Part shown: in pieces, positions 9,768 to 18,102 of the stretch
Layout of the letters: each line of letters opens with the position of its first letter
How positions within the stretch are numbered: position 1 is the first letter of the stretch
From: Caballeronia peredens
GTDB taxonomy: Bacteria; Pseudomonadota; Gammaproteobacteria; Burkholderiales; Burkholderiaceae
Direction: 5' to 3'
DNA length: 64,000 nucleotides
Assembly (NCBI GenBank): GCA_001544595.2
Contig: FCOH02000008.1
Location: forward strand, 1-64,000
Program-made: the position numbers and the translations under genes
Notes under the pieces: generated by a model
Database searches by the model: none
The model's input: the letters and a program-made list of their open reading frames with translations, nothing else
What the model was told of the DNA's origin: nothing

Positions 9768-9791
9768 AGGCTCACTTCGGTGGGCTTTTTT
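9768..9791 (+). terminator. Rho-independent terminator after pilin 2
   Basis: GCTCAC-TTCG-GTGGGC stem-loop followed by six T residues. Confidence 0.75.
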
Positions 9792-9813
9792 GTTGAACGG
9801 ACATCGCTAGCTA

Positions 9814-9841
9814 TTGATTTCGCACAATGTTCGATTAATAT
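9814..9841 (+). promoter_or_regulatory. Promoter of pilin-like gene 3
   Basis: TTGATT (9814-9819), 16 bp, TAATAT (9836-9841). The leader contains ATAAGTATAACTAATAACAAC, as in other units of the element. Confidence 0.68.
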
Positions 9842-9888
9842 AAGTATAACTAATAACAACAAACAACAAGAACATGGGAGCAAAACAA

Positions 9889-10386
9889 ATGAAACGGATG
9901 GTTTTAGAGAGGACGCAAGAAAAGGGATTTATGCTGATGGGGCTGATGGCGGGTGTTGCCGTAGCATGCACCATCGCGTGTATGTCCGTTGGAGTGTTCC
10001 AGTCAAGCATCATCAAAGGGCAAGTTGAGGAAGCTGAGGGCTTCGCCCGAGGACTGACGGTGGCGGCCGCCGTCAAATACAAGTATTCCAACGTCATGCC
10101 CAATAACACAGCCGACCTCACCGGTTCACCAATCCAAGGCAGTCGCTACGCCTCCTACACCATCAGCAACGGACACATCATCGTGACCTTCGGAGCGAAG
10201 GCAAGCGGCTCACAAAATGCGGTCAACGGCAAGATTCAGGACGCGACGATGGATTTCGCACCGGACGTGATTGACGATGGCTCGCCAACAGGTGCGTTGG
10301 TCTATACATGCAGTGTAGACAACAGCTACCTGTGGAAGGCACTAGCCCTGACCCAATGCGCGTTAAAAGCGCCAGTGAAGAGCTAA
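9889..10386 (+). CDS. Pilin-like protein lacking Glu5, copy 3 of 6
   Basis: This 165-residue prepilin-like protein has a 13-residue leader ending KG. The mature start is FMLMGLM instead of FTLIELM, so position 5 is Gly, not Glu, and the alpha1 helix contains two Cys (AVACTIACM). Glu5 is the residue that docks an incoming subunit in type IV pilins; its absence is typical of tip-initiating minor pseudopilins such as GspK. The body keeps the alpha1-alphabeta region (KGQVEEAEGF) and a C-terminal cysteine pair. I chose the ATG at 9889 because GGGAG lies 8 bases upstream; an in-frame ATG at 9874 would add five residues. It could be a tip/minor subunit or a decaying copy. Confidence 0.8.
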   Translation: MKRMVLERTQEKGFMLMGLMAGVAVACTIACMSVGVFQSSIIKGQVEEAEGFARGLTVAAAVKYKYSNVMPNNTADLTGSPIQGSRYASYTISNGHIIVTFGAKASGSQNAVNGKIQDATMDFAPDVIDDGSPTGALVYTCSVDNSYLWKALALTQCALKAPVKS

Positions 10387-10404
10387 CCGTTTATCGGTAA
10401 AAGA

Positions 10405-10432
10405 TTGACTTCATCGGATTGGCCGTTAATAT
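10405..10432 (+). promoter_or_regulatory. Promoter of pilin gene 4 operon
   Basis: TTGACT (10405-10410), 16 bp, TAATAT (10427-10432). It probably drives pilins 4, 5 and 6, between which no terminator or new promoter is obvious. Confidence 0.68.
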
Positions 10433-10475
10433 TACAAATAGTAAAAACAACAAAAATAAGAACAAGGAGACCGCA

Positions 10476-10964
10476 GTGAAATTGAGAACCATAAGAAGAG
10501 CCGCACAACGAGGCTTCACCCTGATTGAGTTGATGATAGTCGTTGCTATCGTGGGCATACTGGCAGCTTGGGCAATTCCTAACTATATCGACTATTCAAT
10601 TCGCGCCCAGCTAAGCGAAGGCTTTTCTCTTGCAGAGGGTATCAAGCCAGTAGTTGTCGAGTATTACGCCGAGAACGGCAAGCTTCCAGCTACCGGAGCC
10701 GACCTCTCAATCGACTTAACTACCGCCCAGTATTCCGGGACATACGGCTACGTACAAAAGATAGTGAACGGCATCATCGTTGTTGCATACGACAAAAGCA
10801 CCAAGACCAATGCTCAAGTGGGCGCATATTCCCTCGGTTTGGAACCCATGCCCCAGGCAGACGGAACCATTGTGTGGAAGTGCGGCGCATACAGTAGTCC
10901 AAATGAGAAGTATCTGCCATCAAGCTGTCAGCAGGACCTAGATAGAAGTGGATACGGAAAGTAA
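10476..10964 (+). CDS. Type IV pilin, copy 4 of 6
   Basis: This 162-residue prepilin starts at a GTG preceded by AAGGAGACC; a longer in-frame start at 10419 has no ribosome site and would spoil the leader. The leader is 13 residues (ending RG), followed by [22 protein letters not shown] with Glu5. The C-terminal cysteines are at WKC and SSC, followed by a short extra tail. It is clearly diverged from copies 1 and 2. It is the first of three co-directional pilin genes spaced 46 and 36 bases apart. Confidence 0.88.
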   Translation: MKLRTIRRAAQRGFTLIELMIVVAIVGILAAWAIPNYIDYSIRAQLSEGFSLAEGIKPVVVEYYAENGKLPATGADLSIDLTTAQYSGTYGYVQKIVNGIIVVAYDKSTKTNAQVGAYSLGLEPMPQADGTIVWKCGAYSSPNEKYLPSSCQQDLDRSGYGK

Positions 10965-11010
10965 CCGAAGATCAGCAACAAAGATAACCATAACAACAAG
11001 AGAGAGAATC

Positions 11011-11493
11011 ATGAAAATTAGAAGCACAGGAAAGATAATACGCAGCACCCAGAAAGGTTTCACCCTTATAGAGTTGATGATAACCGTGGGAATAATCGGC
11101 AGTCTCGCCGCCGTTGCACTCCCCGCCTACACGGACTATCAAATCCGAGGCCAAGTCACAGAAGGCATCCTCCTAATGGAAGGCTTCAAAACGAAAGTCA
11201 CCGAATACTTTGCGGTGAACGGACATTTCCCATACAGCATCTCCAACTTAGGCGAAACGACGTTCCCAAGCGGCAAGTATGTGAGCATGACTCAGGAAGA
11301 TGGGATGAATAGCAACGCCACAAATGACACGATCTACTTGACGGCCACCTACTCCACCAAGGCGAACGCAAAGATTGCAGGCAAGCAGCTTTCCCTGATT
11401 GGAACGAGCCAAAACAACGGTCCCATACAGTGGACGTGCACGAGCCAAGGTCAGTCCATCCCGAAGCGTTACCTGCCTACTTCCTGCCAGTAA
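11011..11493 (+). CDS. Type IV pilin, copy 5 of 6
   Basis: This 160-residue prepilin has a 16-residue leader ending KG, then [22 protein letters not shown] with Glu5 and a C-terminal Cys pair (WTC ... SC). The start at 11011 follows AGAGAGA; an upstream in-frame ATG at 10948 lies inside the previous gene and lacks a leader-like sequence. The surface half of the protein differs widely from the other copies, as expected for antigenic or binding diversification. Confidence 0.88.
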   Translation: MKIRSTGKIIRSTQKGFTLIELMITVGIIGSLAAVALPAYTDYQIRGQVTEGILLMEGFKTKVTEYFAVNGHFPYSISNLGETTFPSGKYVSMTQEDGMNSNATNDTIYLTATYSTKANAKIAGKQLSLIGTSQNNGPIQWTCTSQGQSIPKRYLPTSCQ

Positions 11494-11529
11494 GCCTCTT
11501 ACCACAACTACAATAATGAGGAGTACAAC

Positions 11530-12015
11530 GTGAAAAAGACAAAACTAAACATACGCCGGGCGGCAACCAAGGGCTTCACCCTCATCGAATTGATGATCAC
11601 TGTTGCCATCGTCGGTATCCTCGCTTTCGTCGCTTTGCCCGCCTACCAGGACTACAACATCCGGGGACAGGTGTCTGAAGGACTCGTGCTGGCTGAAGGA
11701 GTGAAAGTCGCCATCGCTGAATACTATGCACAGCACGGCACTTTCCCGACAACGGCACCTCAGGTCGCCGTCGACATGCCAGCCGGTAATTATGCGAAGG
11801 TTCAGAGCATCCAAGGTCAAGGTGCAGTGGTGATTATCTACACCCAGAGCGGCGCGAGCAGCAAGCTCAAGAACCCGCTCGGGGGCACCAAGGGAATCGT
11901 CTTCGTCCCGCAAGACGATGGCAACGGCAATTTGAAGTGGCTCTGTGGCGGCATGAACATGCCTGCGAAATGGATGCCAAGCTCCTGTCAGGACAATGTC
12001 GCGGGCCTTTATTGA
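11530..12015 (+). CDS. Type IV pilin, copy 6 of 6
   Basis: This 161-residue prepilin starts at a GTG with a GAGGAG ribosome site. Its 15-residue leader ends KG, then [22 protein letters not shown] with Glu5. The C-terminal D-loop is bounded by WLC and SSC. It ends the array; the next promoter begins 7 bases after the stop. A pilus subunit role is secure from sequence, but whether it is a major or minor subunit is not. Confidence 0.9.
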   Translation: MKKTKLNIRRAATKGFTLIELMITVAIVGILAFVALPAYQDYNIRGQVSEGLVLAEGVKVAIAEYYAQHGTFPTTAPQVAVDMPAGNYAKVQSIQGQGAVVIIYTQSGASSKLKNPLGGTKGIVFVPQDDGNGNLKWLCGGMNMPAKWMPSSCQDNVAGLY

Positions 12016-12022
12016 TCGGGAG

Positions 12023-12050
12023 TTGACAAGATGCAAAAGCGCGCTATGTC
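12023..12050 (+). promoter_or_regulatory. Promoter upstream of 12085 gene
   Basis: TTGACA (12023-12028), 16 bp, TATGTC (12045-12050). The -10 is weaker than in sister promoters; an alternative -10 TAGTCT follows directly. Confidence 0.6.
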
Positions 12051-12084
12051 TAGTCTATTAATCCCATAACTAAGGAGAAAAATT

Positions 12085-13302
12085 ATGGATGACAAAAAAG
12101 AGATAGACGCTGCGCGAAAAGCATTTTTCGACAGAGCCAAGACCAACGGCACGAGCGAGTTTTTGGAAGAAGGCAAGACGAACGCGGCACCCAACCGAGA
12201 TGACATGAAGGGTCAACAGAAAAAGGAAGCGGGCAACGAACGAGCGAGTGAAGTAGCGAACGTATACCGACTCCTGTCGGACCAAGACAACATCAAGGTG
12301 TTCGAACACTCCGATGGTAGGTCACGAATGATAGACCTTCCCAACCGCTACGAAGTTCATGCTCGCTTCGCCGCACCTTGGAGACCCAAGAACGCACCTG
12401 ACGCCGCACCTCAGCCCTTCGGTGTTCAGTTGAAACACGACGACATTGCATTCGGCCGCACTCAATACCTAGTGTTCAAGGACCGTCTTCAAACCGATGA
12501 GCAGGTAAAAGAATTTGATTTCAAGGTCCTCGATGCCCGCAAGCTCAATGCGTCATATGATCGAGAGCTTGACGCAATGAAGAAGTTCTATACTGAGAAT
12601 GCTCCGGAAGGCAAACCTGCCAGCTTCGCGTATGGGCGCCCAAGCCACGACAAGAAGCCTCTGTCATACATCAATGAGACCGTTCTCGAAAGAGGCGAGC
12701 ATTTCACCCTAGTAACAAGCCCGAGCCGTGAAGATGCAAGCCGCTACCGTTTCATTGAGAACCACCGCTTTTTGCAAGGAGCCGATGAGTTCAAAGCCGA
12801 GAACCGCAACCGCATACTTGAAGAACGCCTCCCTATTGGGGAAAAGCTTCACTTCGCCTTTGAGGGCAACAAGATCAAGGTAAGCCCATACCGCGCCAAC
12901 GAGTTGAACCAGTCAGCGAATGTTGACCCCGCGAAGGCAAGCGAAGAGCGTTTTACTAAGCACTCTCAAGAAGCCTATGCAGCGGCAGACCGCAAAGCCT
13001 CAAGTTTCGACATCAAGATGAAGGCGCAACAAGCGGGCAAGTCTTATCTCCTCATGCTAAAGGATATGGGGCACGCTCCTGAAGATGGGGCCACCGTTGT
13101 CTTGCCAAAAGAAGTGGCCGTTCGCCCAGCCGTTGCGGAAGGCTTCAAAGCAGGCTTCAGAGACCTCTACAGCAAGCTCTTCCAGGACAACACCAAAGAC
13201 CTCACATTTGAAGCTCCTGCGGAGCCAGTGAAGGCACAGGAGCAGAAGCTTGAGAAGACACCACGCAAGTCCAAAGCGAAGACTCAAGAACTAGCACAGT
13301 AA
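12085..13302 (+). CDS. Hypothetical soluble protein, Lys/Glu-rich
   Basis: This 405-residue hydrophilic protein has no signal peptide or membrane segment. The first ~60 residues and the last ~40 are low-complexity and highly charged, and the middle (about 90-380) looks folded. No family is recognised. It has an AAGGAGA ribosome site, its own promoter and its own terminator, so it is a single-gene unit. Length and composition resemble auxiliary DNA-processing proteins of conjugative elements, but this is only an impression. Confidence 0.75.
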   Translation: MDDKKEIDAARKAFFDRAKTNGTSEFLEEGKTNAAPNRDDMKGQQKKEAGNERASEVANVYRLLSDQDNIKVFEHSDGRSRMIDLPNRYEVHARFAAPWRPKNAPDAAPQPFGVQLKHDDIAFGRTQYLVFKDRLQTDEQVKEFDFKVLDARKLNASYDRELDAMKKFYTENAPEGKPASFAYGRPSHDKKPLSYINETVLERGEHFTLVTSPSREDASRYRFIENHRFLQGADEFKAENRNRILEERLPIGEKLHFAFEGNKIKVSPYRANELNQSANVDPAKASEERFTKHSQEAYAAADRKASSFDIKMKAQQAGKSYLLMLKDMGHAPEDGATVVLPKEVAVRPAVAEGFKAGFRDLYSKLFQDNTKDLTFEAPAEPVKAQEQKLEKTPRKSKAKTQELAQ

Positions 13303-13307
13303 AAACG

Positions 13308-13334
13308 AAGCCTCTGCACAGCAGGGGCTTTTTC
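13308..13334 (+). terminator. Rho-independent terminator
   Basis: AGCCTCTGC-ACA-GCAGGGGCT stem followed by T5, directly after the 12085-13302 gene. Confidence 0.8.
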
Positions 13335-13430
13335 ATATGCGAAGCCTGGACCGTGAGGAGGGGCCAGCCGGCCGCTCTTCCAGGAAGCCGTTCGCTTGTC
13401 TCAGCGCATCAATCAGATATCAGTGTGCAA

Positions 13431-13458
13431 TTGACTAACTGAAAAATTATGTTAAGTT
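13431..13458 (+). promoter_or_regulatory. Promoter, 16-bp-spacer class
   Basis: TTGACT (13431-13436), 16 bp, TAAGTT (13453-13458), followed by the common leader TTACTTATAACAACAGGAG and the gene at 13485. Confidence 0.72.
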
Positions 13459-13484
13459 TTACTTATAACAACAGGAGATAACCC

Positions 13485-13985
13485 ATGAACCAACACGATG
13501 AACTATTGGACGCCAGCGAATTCATCGCCCTTCGCTCAAAGACCAAGATGGCTGAAGCATTGGCTGACAACAAAGAACAAGCGCTGCATGTTTGCGCCCA
13601 AAACCCCTACGCACTTGCATTCGTCAGTGACCGAATGAAAGACGACATTGACGTGGTGAAAACCGCCGTCAATGAGCTAGCAGATGTCGTTAAGTTCGCC
13701 GGCCCCGTGGCCCGCGACAACAAGGAGATTGGGCTGTCGGCAGTCATGCAAGACGGGAACTCCTTCAAATACTTGTCCGAACGCCTACGCAACGATCCAG
13801 AAGTTGCAGTCATCGCCTCCTATGACTTGGGTGACGAGATAAAAGAGCATCTTGGCGAGAATTTGAAGGCTAGCATCGGCAAGGCTCCAGCAGCGCATAG
13901 CTTGCAAGCATGGGAAGCAGCCAATAAACAAAGCCTCTCAAACGAGTTCAAAGCCGTGCTCAAGCCCAAAGCAATGAAAATCTAA
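13485..13985 (+). CDS. DUF4116-like repeat protein (1 of 3)
   Basis: This 166-residue helical protein contains tandem ~35-45 residue units of the DUF4116 style, with phrases such as NPYALAFVSDRMKDDIDVVKTAV and FKYLSERLRNDPEVAVIA. Function of this family is unknown. Two further genes of the element (14601 and 16315) show the same pattern with divergent sequences. It has its own promoter and shares an operon with the lipoprotein at 14040. Confidence 0.72.
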   Translation: MNQHDELLDASEFIALRSKTKMAEALADNKEQALHVCAQNPYALAFVSDRMKDDIDVVKTAVNELADVVKFAGPVARDNKEIGLSAVMQDGNSFKYLSERLRNDPEVAVIASYDLGDEIKEHLGENLKASIGKAPAAHSLQAWEAANKQSLSNEFKAVLKPKAMKI

Positions 13986-14039
13986 GAACATGCCCCACTA
14001 AGACTGGGGCTCAACAATAAAAACAAAACGAGGAGACCC

Positions 14040-14492
14040 ATGAAAAAGATCATCATCACCACCTTACTCACTGCCATGCTATGCGCTTGTGCGGCACCAA
14101 GCCAGTCCTACACCTACCAAGCTCCGTCCGTGCGCGGTGGCGTCATTTCATCCGTCACCTTCGGGCAAATCCTGTCCGTGAGACCCGTAACCATCGATGG
14201 CGGCACTAGCTACATTGGCATGGGCACAGGTGCGGCAGTTGGAGCTATCGCAGGTTCCAGCATCGGGCACAACCGAGGAAGTGCCATCGCCGGAATCTTG
14301 GGTGGAGTTGCTGGAGGAGCCATCGGCTCTTCCATCCAGCAGGGGATGCAGAACGTGCCAGGCGTAGAGCTTGTCATCGTGAACCAATACAAGCAGACCG
14401 TCGCCATCTCCCAACCCAACACTGGCGAAATCTTTCTGCCTGGTGACATCGTAAAAATCATCAATGGATCACCGACCAGAGTGACCCACTAA
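14040..14492 (+). CDS. Glycine-zipper outer-membrane lipoprotein (SlyB/17 kDa-like)
   Basis: This 150-residue lipoprotein has a short signal peptide ending in a lipobox around Cys17 (LCAC). A glycine zipper follows at about residues 58-100 (GMGTGAAVGAIAGSSIG and a second GGVAGGAIGSS stretch), the hallmark of SlyB/PcP/17-kDa antigen lipoproteins, and then a small beta-rich tail. These proteins sit in the outer membrane and affect envelope integrity. A dedicated terminator follows. As cargo of a mobile element, it may support the surface structures encoded nearby. Confidence 0.85.
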   Translation: MKKIIITTLLTAMLCACAAPSQSYTYQAPSVRGGVISSVTFGQILSVRPVTIDGGTSYIGMGTGAAVGAIAGSSIGHNRGSAIAGILGGVAGGAIGSSIQQGMQNVPGVELVIVNQYKQTVAISQPNTGEIFLPGDIVKIINGSPTRVTH

Positions 14493-14498
14493 TCTGAA

Positions 14499-14523
14499 AA
14501 GGCTCCAGCAATGGAGCTTTTTC
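14499..14523 (+). terminator. Rho-independent terminator
   Basis: GCTCCA-GCAA-TGGAGC stem followed by T5, just after the lipoprotein gene. Confidence 0.75.
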
Positions 14524-14534
14524 CAACCAAACTA

Positions 14535-14562
14535 TTGAAAATATGCGATTTTTTGTTATATT
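14535..14562 (+). promoter_or_regulatory. Promoter, 16-bp-spacer class
   Basis: TTGAAA (14535-14540), 16 bp, TATATT (14557-14562), followed by leader ACCTATAACAACAATAATCAAGGAG. Confidence 0.7.
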
Positions 14563-14600
14563 TAGTTATACCTATAACAACAATAATCAAGGAGAAAAAG

Positions 14601-15125
14601 ATGACGTTAAGAGAAAAAATGAAGAAGATGTTCGAGGGGGTGTTGTATGAGAAGCCGCTTCCCCCACTTCCAACTACCCCATTGTGCCCAGCCGAACCCA
14701 CCCCCCTCGCGTTCAGACCGATTGCAACACGAGAGGTAGACGAAGCATTCACCCTAGTGACAGAGGAAATCAAGAGCGAGCCACTGGTGCTGGACCCAAA
14801 GGTAGAGCGCGATGGCTTTCTGCTTCTGTTGCAAAACGCTGATGCGGCAAGAAAGTTTGAGGTCTTCTCTACCATCCCCGACAAGTACCACTCCGATTCC
14901 GAAATCATGCTCGAAGCGGCAAAGCACATCAACAACATACTTCAGTGGGCGGATGACTCGCTGACGGGCAATCCACGCTTCATGGAAGAGGCTATCCGTA
15001 TCAACCCAGAAAACGTACGCTACGCGAGCCGCACGATTCGGGACAAGCTTGAGGAGCAAATCTCCATTCTCAACAACATCATCCAAGTAACGAAAGAGAT
15101 GAGCCTTTACTCCCCGCAGCACTGA
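14601..15125 (+). CDS. DUF4116-like protein (2 of 3)
   Basis: This 174-residue protein starts at the ATG at 14601 after CAAGGAG; an upstream in-frame ATG at 14511 precedes the promoter and cannot be used from it. The N-terminal ~50 residues are Pro-rich and the rest is helical, with a DUF4116-like unit near the C terminus (NPRFMEEAIRINPENVRYAS). The gene converges with ardC, leaving 8 bases between stops. Function unknown. Confidence 0.7.
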   Translation: MTLREKMKKMFEGVLYEKPLPPLPTTPLCPAEPTPLAFRPIATREVDEAFTLVTEEIKSEPLVLDPKVERDGFLLLLQNADAARKFEVFSTIPDKYHSDSEIMLEAAKHINNILQWADDSLTGNPRFMEEAIRINPENVRYASRTIRDKLEEQISILNNIIQVTKEMSLYSPQH

Positions 15126-15133
15126 TGGACTTC

Positions 15134-16192
15134 TCACATCGAAAGAGCAGGTTGCTTCTTCATTTTCAACGACGCAACCTGTTTTTCTTCTTCGCGATGC
15201 ACCGTGTTCCCCGCCACCAACTCTTCCTTCTTGTCTAGACCAAGCTCTTTCTTGAGTTCATTTTTAAGGCCAAGCATGTAGTCCGTTGCCTTGTTCGCAA
15301 GAGAAGACGCTTTGAAGATATACGTTTTGTCGTTCTTCAATGCCCCAATCCATGACTTGAGATATGCAGCGGAGTTTTCGTGACTCTTCCGGCTATAGGG
15401 AACACCTAGCTCATGAGAAGAGTAGACGCTGATAAGCTCAGCCACCAGTTCTTCTTGTGCATAAGCCGCCACTTCTTCCGCACTGCCGTGCATGCGACCT
15501 TTCTGTTCACGTGCGAGCAGCTTGGGGTGGCCCGTGGCATGTCCGATTTCATGCATGAGTGTGGAGTAATAGCCCTCTACCGACTTGAAGCTATCCTTCG
15601 AAGGCATACCAACCGAATGCGTGGATGGCCTGTAGTGAGGCTGGTTCGTTTTCCCGTGCTCAATCACCAAGCCCGTCTTTTCTACCATGGCACGAGCCAT
15701 CAACTCGGCTTCTTCGACATTCTTGAATTCGGTCTGTAGCTCGCTCTTAGGGAGTGGTGCAATCCCTTCGATCTGGCTTGCGTTATAGACGGGGTAATAC
15801 TTCCACATCATGCCGCTGTCTTGCTTCTTCTCGCCAGTCTCTGGGTCGATCTCGTTGCTTTCCTTGCTGACTGGTTGAGCCCACATGATGCGACAAGCTT
15901 TTTCGCCTTTGCGAATGTGAACCTTCCCTTCGCTTTCTTTGAACAACTGCTGGATTTGAGCACCGGTATAGAAGCGAGGATCTTCATATCCGCGCGAGGC
16001 GAGGGAAAGAAAGTTGATGCCGGAATAGACCGTTCCAGTCACTGGATTGTATGGGCGGATGTTGCTGGACACCCAGTCCTTCTCCCACTTGAGAGCCTCT
16101 TCCATTGCCTTGATGATGGTATCGGTCAGGTCTTGTCTTGGATCTAGCTTCTCCTTTGCCTCGTACTTTTTATTGTTTTTGTTATATGCCAT
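15134..16192 (-). CDS. ardC: ArdC-type antirestriction protein
   Basis: This 352-residue protein has the two-part ArdC layout. The N-terminal ssDNA-binding domain (about residues 15-150, with W.. NPVTGTVYSGIN and the KGEKA loop) is followed by a C-terminal metallopeptidase-like domain with HEIGH at 214-218 and further His residues. ArdC proteins shield incoming single-stranded plasmid DNA from host restriction during conjugation. It is the only leftward gene in this part of the element and has its own promoter, divergent from that of the DUF4116 gene at 16315. Its presence supports conjugative transfer of the element. Confidence 0.92.
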   Translation of the reverse strand: MAYNKNNKKYEAKEKLDPRQDLTDTIIKAMEEALKWEKDWVSSNIRPYNPVTGTVYSGINFLSLASRGYEDPRFYTGAQIQQLFKESEGKVHIRKGEKACRIMWAQPVSKESNEIDPETGEKKQDSGMMWKYYPVYNASQIEGIAPLPKSELQTEFKNVEEAELMARAMVEKTGLVIEHGKTNQPHYRPSTHSVGMPSKDSFKSVEGYYSTLMHEIGHATGHPKLLAREQKGRMHGSAEEVAAYAQEELVAELISVYSSHELGVPYSRKSHENSAAYLKSWIGALKNDKTYIFKASSLANKATDYMLGLKNELKKELGLDKKEELVAGNTVHREEEKQVASLKMKKQPALSM

Positions 16193-16217
16193 GGCGTCTC
16201 CTAGTTATTATTATCCA

Positions 16218-16245
16218 ATAATATCCAGAATTATGTTCAAGTCAA
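16218..16245 (-). promoter_or_regulatory. Promoter of ardC
   Basis: On the minus strand: TTGACT (16245-16240), 16 bp, TATTAT (16223-16218). It is divergent from the promoter at 16264, with 18 bp between their -35 boxes. Confidence 0.72.
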
Positions 16246-16263
16246 TAAAATGCAGTTGTTATA

Positions 16264-16291
16264 TTGACAGTTGAACAAGCTTCTCTATACT
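16264..16291 (+). promoter_or_regulatory. Promoter, 16-bp-spacer class
   Basis: TTGACA (16264-16269), 16 bp, TATACT (16286-16291). This is the best consensus match of the series and lies back to back with the ardC promoter. Confidence 0.75.
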
Positions 16292-16314
16292 AAAAATATA
16301 ACAAAGGAAAAGAT

Positions 16315-16860
16315 ATGAAGCAGACGATATGGCATGAGATAAACGAGACAGAAACATCACTACCCAAACCAAATCCTGACAAGACAGATAGCGAGACTTA
16401 TATTCTTGTGAACCTCAGAGGTCCCGGCAGAGAGGGCTTCATCCACTTCGCAAGCGACAGGTTGAAAAACGATCCGACCTTCGCGAAAGAAGCGCTGAAC
16501 TCCAACAACCTTTTGCCCTTCAGTGCGTTCTCGGAGAGCGTTCGTAACAACCCAGAAGTGGTGAAGCATGCCGTGTCGATCAACGCCGAACACATGCGCG
16601 ATGCCGGAGCGCTTGCCAAGAGCAACCTCGCGGTAGTCAAAGCGTTCATGCAGACGAAGGCGATGCCGGAAGGCACTACCCAGCGATTCTTGAGCCGCCC
16701 AACAGACTACATCTCACCCCAGATTGCTTCTGTCATGTTCAAGTCTGTGTTTGATGACGAGACCGGCACGATGAAGCGGGTTTTTCAGAAGACCGACACG
16801 AAGAAGCTCTTCACGGAACCCACCGAAGAAGTGGCGCAAAGACGCAAGCTCAAGATGTAA
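16315..16860 (+). CDS. DUF4116-like repeat protein (3 of 3)
   Basis: This 181-residue helical protein has three DUF4116-like units at about residues 35-125 (FASDRLKNDPTFAKEAL; SESVRNNPEVVKHAV; GALAKSNLAVVKAFM). It is transcribed divergently from ardC and is followed after 37 bases by the gene at 16898 in the same unit. Function unknown. Having three paralogues in 3.4 kb suggests a role specific to this element. Confidence 0.75.
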   Translation: MKQTIWHEINETETSLPKPNPDKTDSETYILVNLRGPGREGFIHFASDRLKNDPTFAKEALNSNNLLPFSAFSESVRNNPEVVKHAVSINAEHMRDAGALAKSNLAVVKAFMQTKAMPEGTTQRFLSRPTDYISPQIASVMFKSVFDDETGTMKRVFQKTDTKKLFTEPTEEVAQRRKLKM

Positions 16861-16897
16861 CAAGGAGACTTAAACCACACACCAATAAGGAGACACC

Positions 16898-17464
16898 ATG
16901 GAAATAACACGCAACACCGAACCAATAGTCGTCCGCAGAAAAGCATCGAGAAAAAAGCGCCAACGCGAATGCAACACCAAGCTCATCACATTGGATGCGT
17001 ATCACGCGAGACTGCTCCACGAGTTACAGGCGACCTTCGGGTCTTCCCACTCCAGAGCTTCTCAGTTCTGCCTTGACTATGCCTACGATGTGCGGACCGA
17101 CATCAAGCCTTTTCGTGCGCATGCACGCGAAGAGATGGTGAACAAGGTCTTCATCCCGTTTTCTGACAGCACTGAGCGCAAGGAGGCCGAGCAATTCGCC
17201 CGCACGATGTATGTGCCTTTCACCTTCCTTTTGAAGTCAGCCATCCGCCGCACCCTGGATGACTTGTTGAGCGGGACGTTGACACCTTCCCATCCACTTG
17301 TTCGCCTCTACTTCCCGAAACTAAAAAAGGAGTTTCCAGGCGAGCCTCAGGAACGCGTATCCTATCTCATTGATGAACGAGTGAAGAAATTAGATAGTGA
17401 GAGTTTTGAGCGTAGCCTCAAATCTTTGAAGAGAAGCGACGATAGCACTATTGACTTCGGTTAA
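16898..17464 (+). CDS. Hypothetical basic protein, possibly DNA-associated
   Basis: This 188-residue protein has a strongly basic N terminus (RRKASRKKRQR, residues ~13-23) and a mixed helical body. It has no signal peptide. No family is recognised. The basic patch would suit nucleic-acid binding. It is co-transcribed with the DUF4116 gene, has an AAGGAGAC ribosome site, and is followed by a terminator. Confidence 0.68.
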   Translation: MEITRNTEPIVVRRKASRKKRQRECNTKLITLDAYHARLLHELQATFGSSHSRASQFCLDYAYDVRTDIKPFRAHAREEMVNKVFIPFSDSTERKEAEQFARTMYVPFTFLLKSAIRRTLDDLLSGTLTPSHPLVRLYFPKLKKEFPGEPQERVSYLIDERVKKLDSESFERSLKSLKRSDDSTIDFG

Positions 17465-17540
17465 AAAACTGCTTTACTGTTATTAGTAACCATCTAAACA
17501 AAGCTTTCCCCTGTTGAGTTTTCTCCCGAAGCTCAATTTT

Positions 17541-17570
17541 GTCCTCACGCCTCGCTTGGGGACTTTTTTT
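17541..17570 (+). terminator. Probable terminator
   Basis: GTCCTCA ... TGGGGAC hairpin with a 9-base loop followed by T7. Confidence 0.6.
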
Positions 17571-17602
17571 CGGATAATCTTAACTATGATATCTCCACGG
17601 CC

Positions 17603-17630
17603 TTGATTTTGGTTTTCGTTGTTATATAGT
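17603..17630 (+). promoter_or_regulatory. Promoter, 16-bp-spacer class
   Basis: TTGATT (17603-17608), 16 bp, TATAGT (17625-17630), then leader AATTATAACAACAACCAAC. Confidence 0.72.
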
Positions 17631-17661
17631 AATTATAACAACAACCAACAATGGAGAAACC

Positions 17662-17982
17662 ATGAGTGAGATAAACGAAAATGAAAACGATGAATTAGAA
17701 GCCGAGTATCAACGAGAACTTTCCGAGGCCAACACACTCAATGCCATTCAGGAAGATTCACGGATTAAGAAGATCCTTGACCTATCTGACGGTTATTTGA
17801 TGGACGCTGAGGGAACTGCACAAGGGGCATACGAGGTCATCCGAAACATCATTACACGCGCAGAACACAACGAGATTAGCTTCGAAGAATCCTTGCTTAT
17901 AATGATTGAAGTAGCCGATGTGAATCTTACTGCCTGCGGCCTGACCCGCGAAAGAATTCTCAAGCTGGCGAAGCAAGACTGA
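17662..17982 (+). CDS. Hypothetical small acidic protein
   Basis: This 106-residue, mostly helical, acidic protein has no signal peptide, membrane segment or recognised domain. It forms a single-gene unit with its own promoter, a TGGAGA ribosome site and its own terminator. Confidence 0.65.
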   Translation: MSEINENENDELEAEYQRELSEANTLNAIQEDSRIKKILDLSDGYLMDAEGTAQGAYEVIRNIITRAEHNEISFEESLLIMIEVADVNLTACGLTRERILKLAKQD

Positions 17983-18003
17983 GATTATAAGTGTAAACAC
18001 CGG

Positions 18004-18030
18004 GACCGCTTAGGCGGTCTTTCGCTTTTA
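18004..18030 (+). terminator. Hairpin terminator
   Basis: GACCGC-TTAG-GCGGTC stem followed by a T-rich tract (TTTCGCTTTT). Confidence 0.6.
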
Positions 18031-18035
18031 GTGCG

Positions 18036-18063
18036 TTGATCTTTTCCTTGTTTTTGCTATAAG
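18036..18063 (+). promoter_or_regulatory. Promoter of first autotransporter gene
   Basis: TTGATC (18036-18041), 16 bp, TATAAG (18058-18063). Confidence 0.68.
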
Positions 18064-18102
18064 CAATACTATAGACAATAATAAAAACAAGGAGACAACA
18101 AC

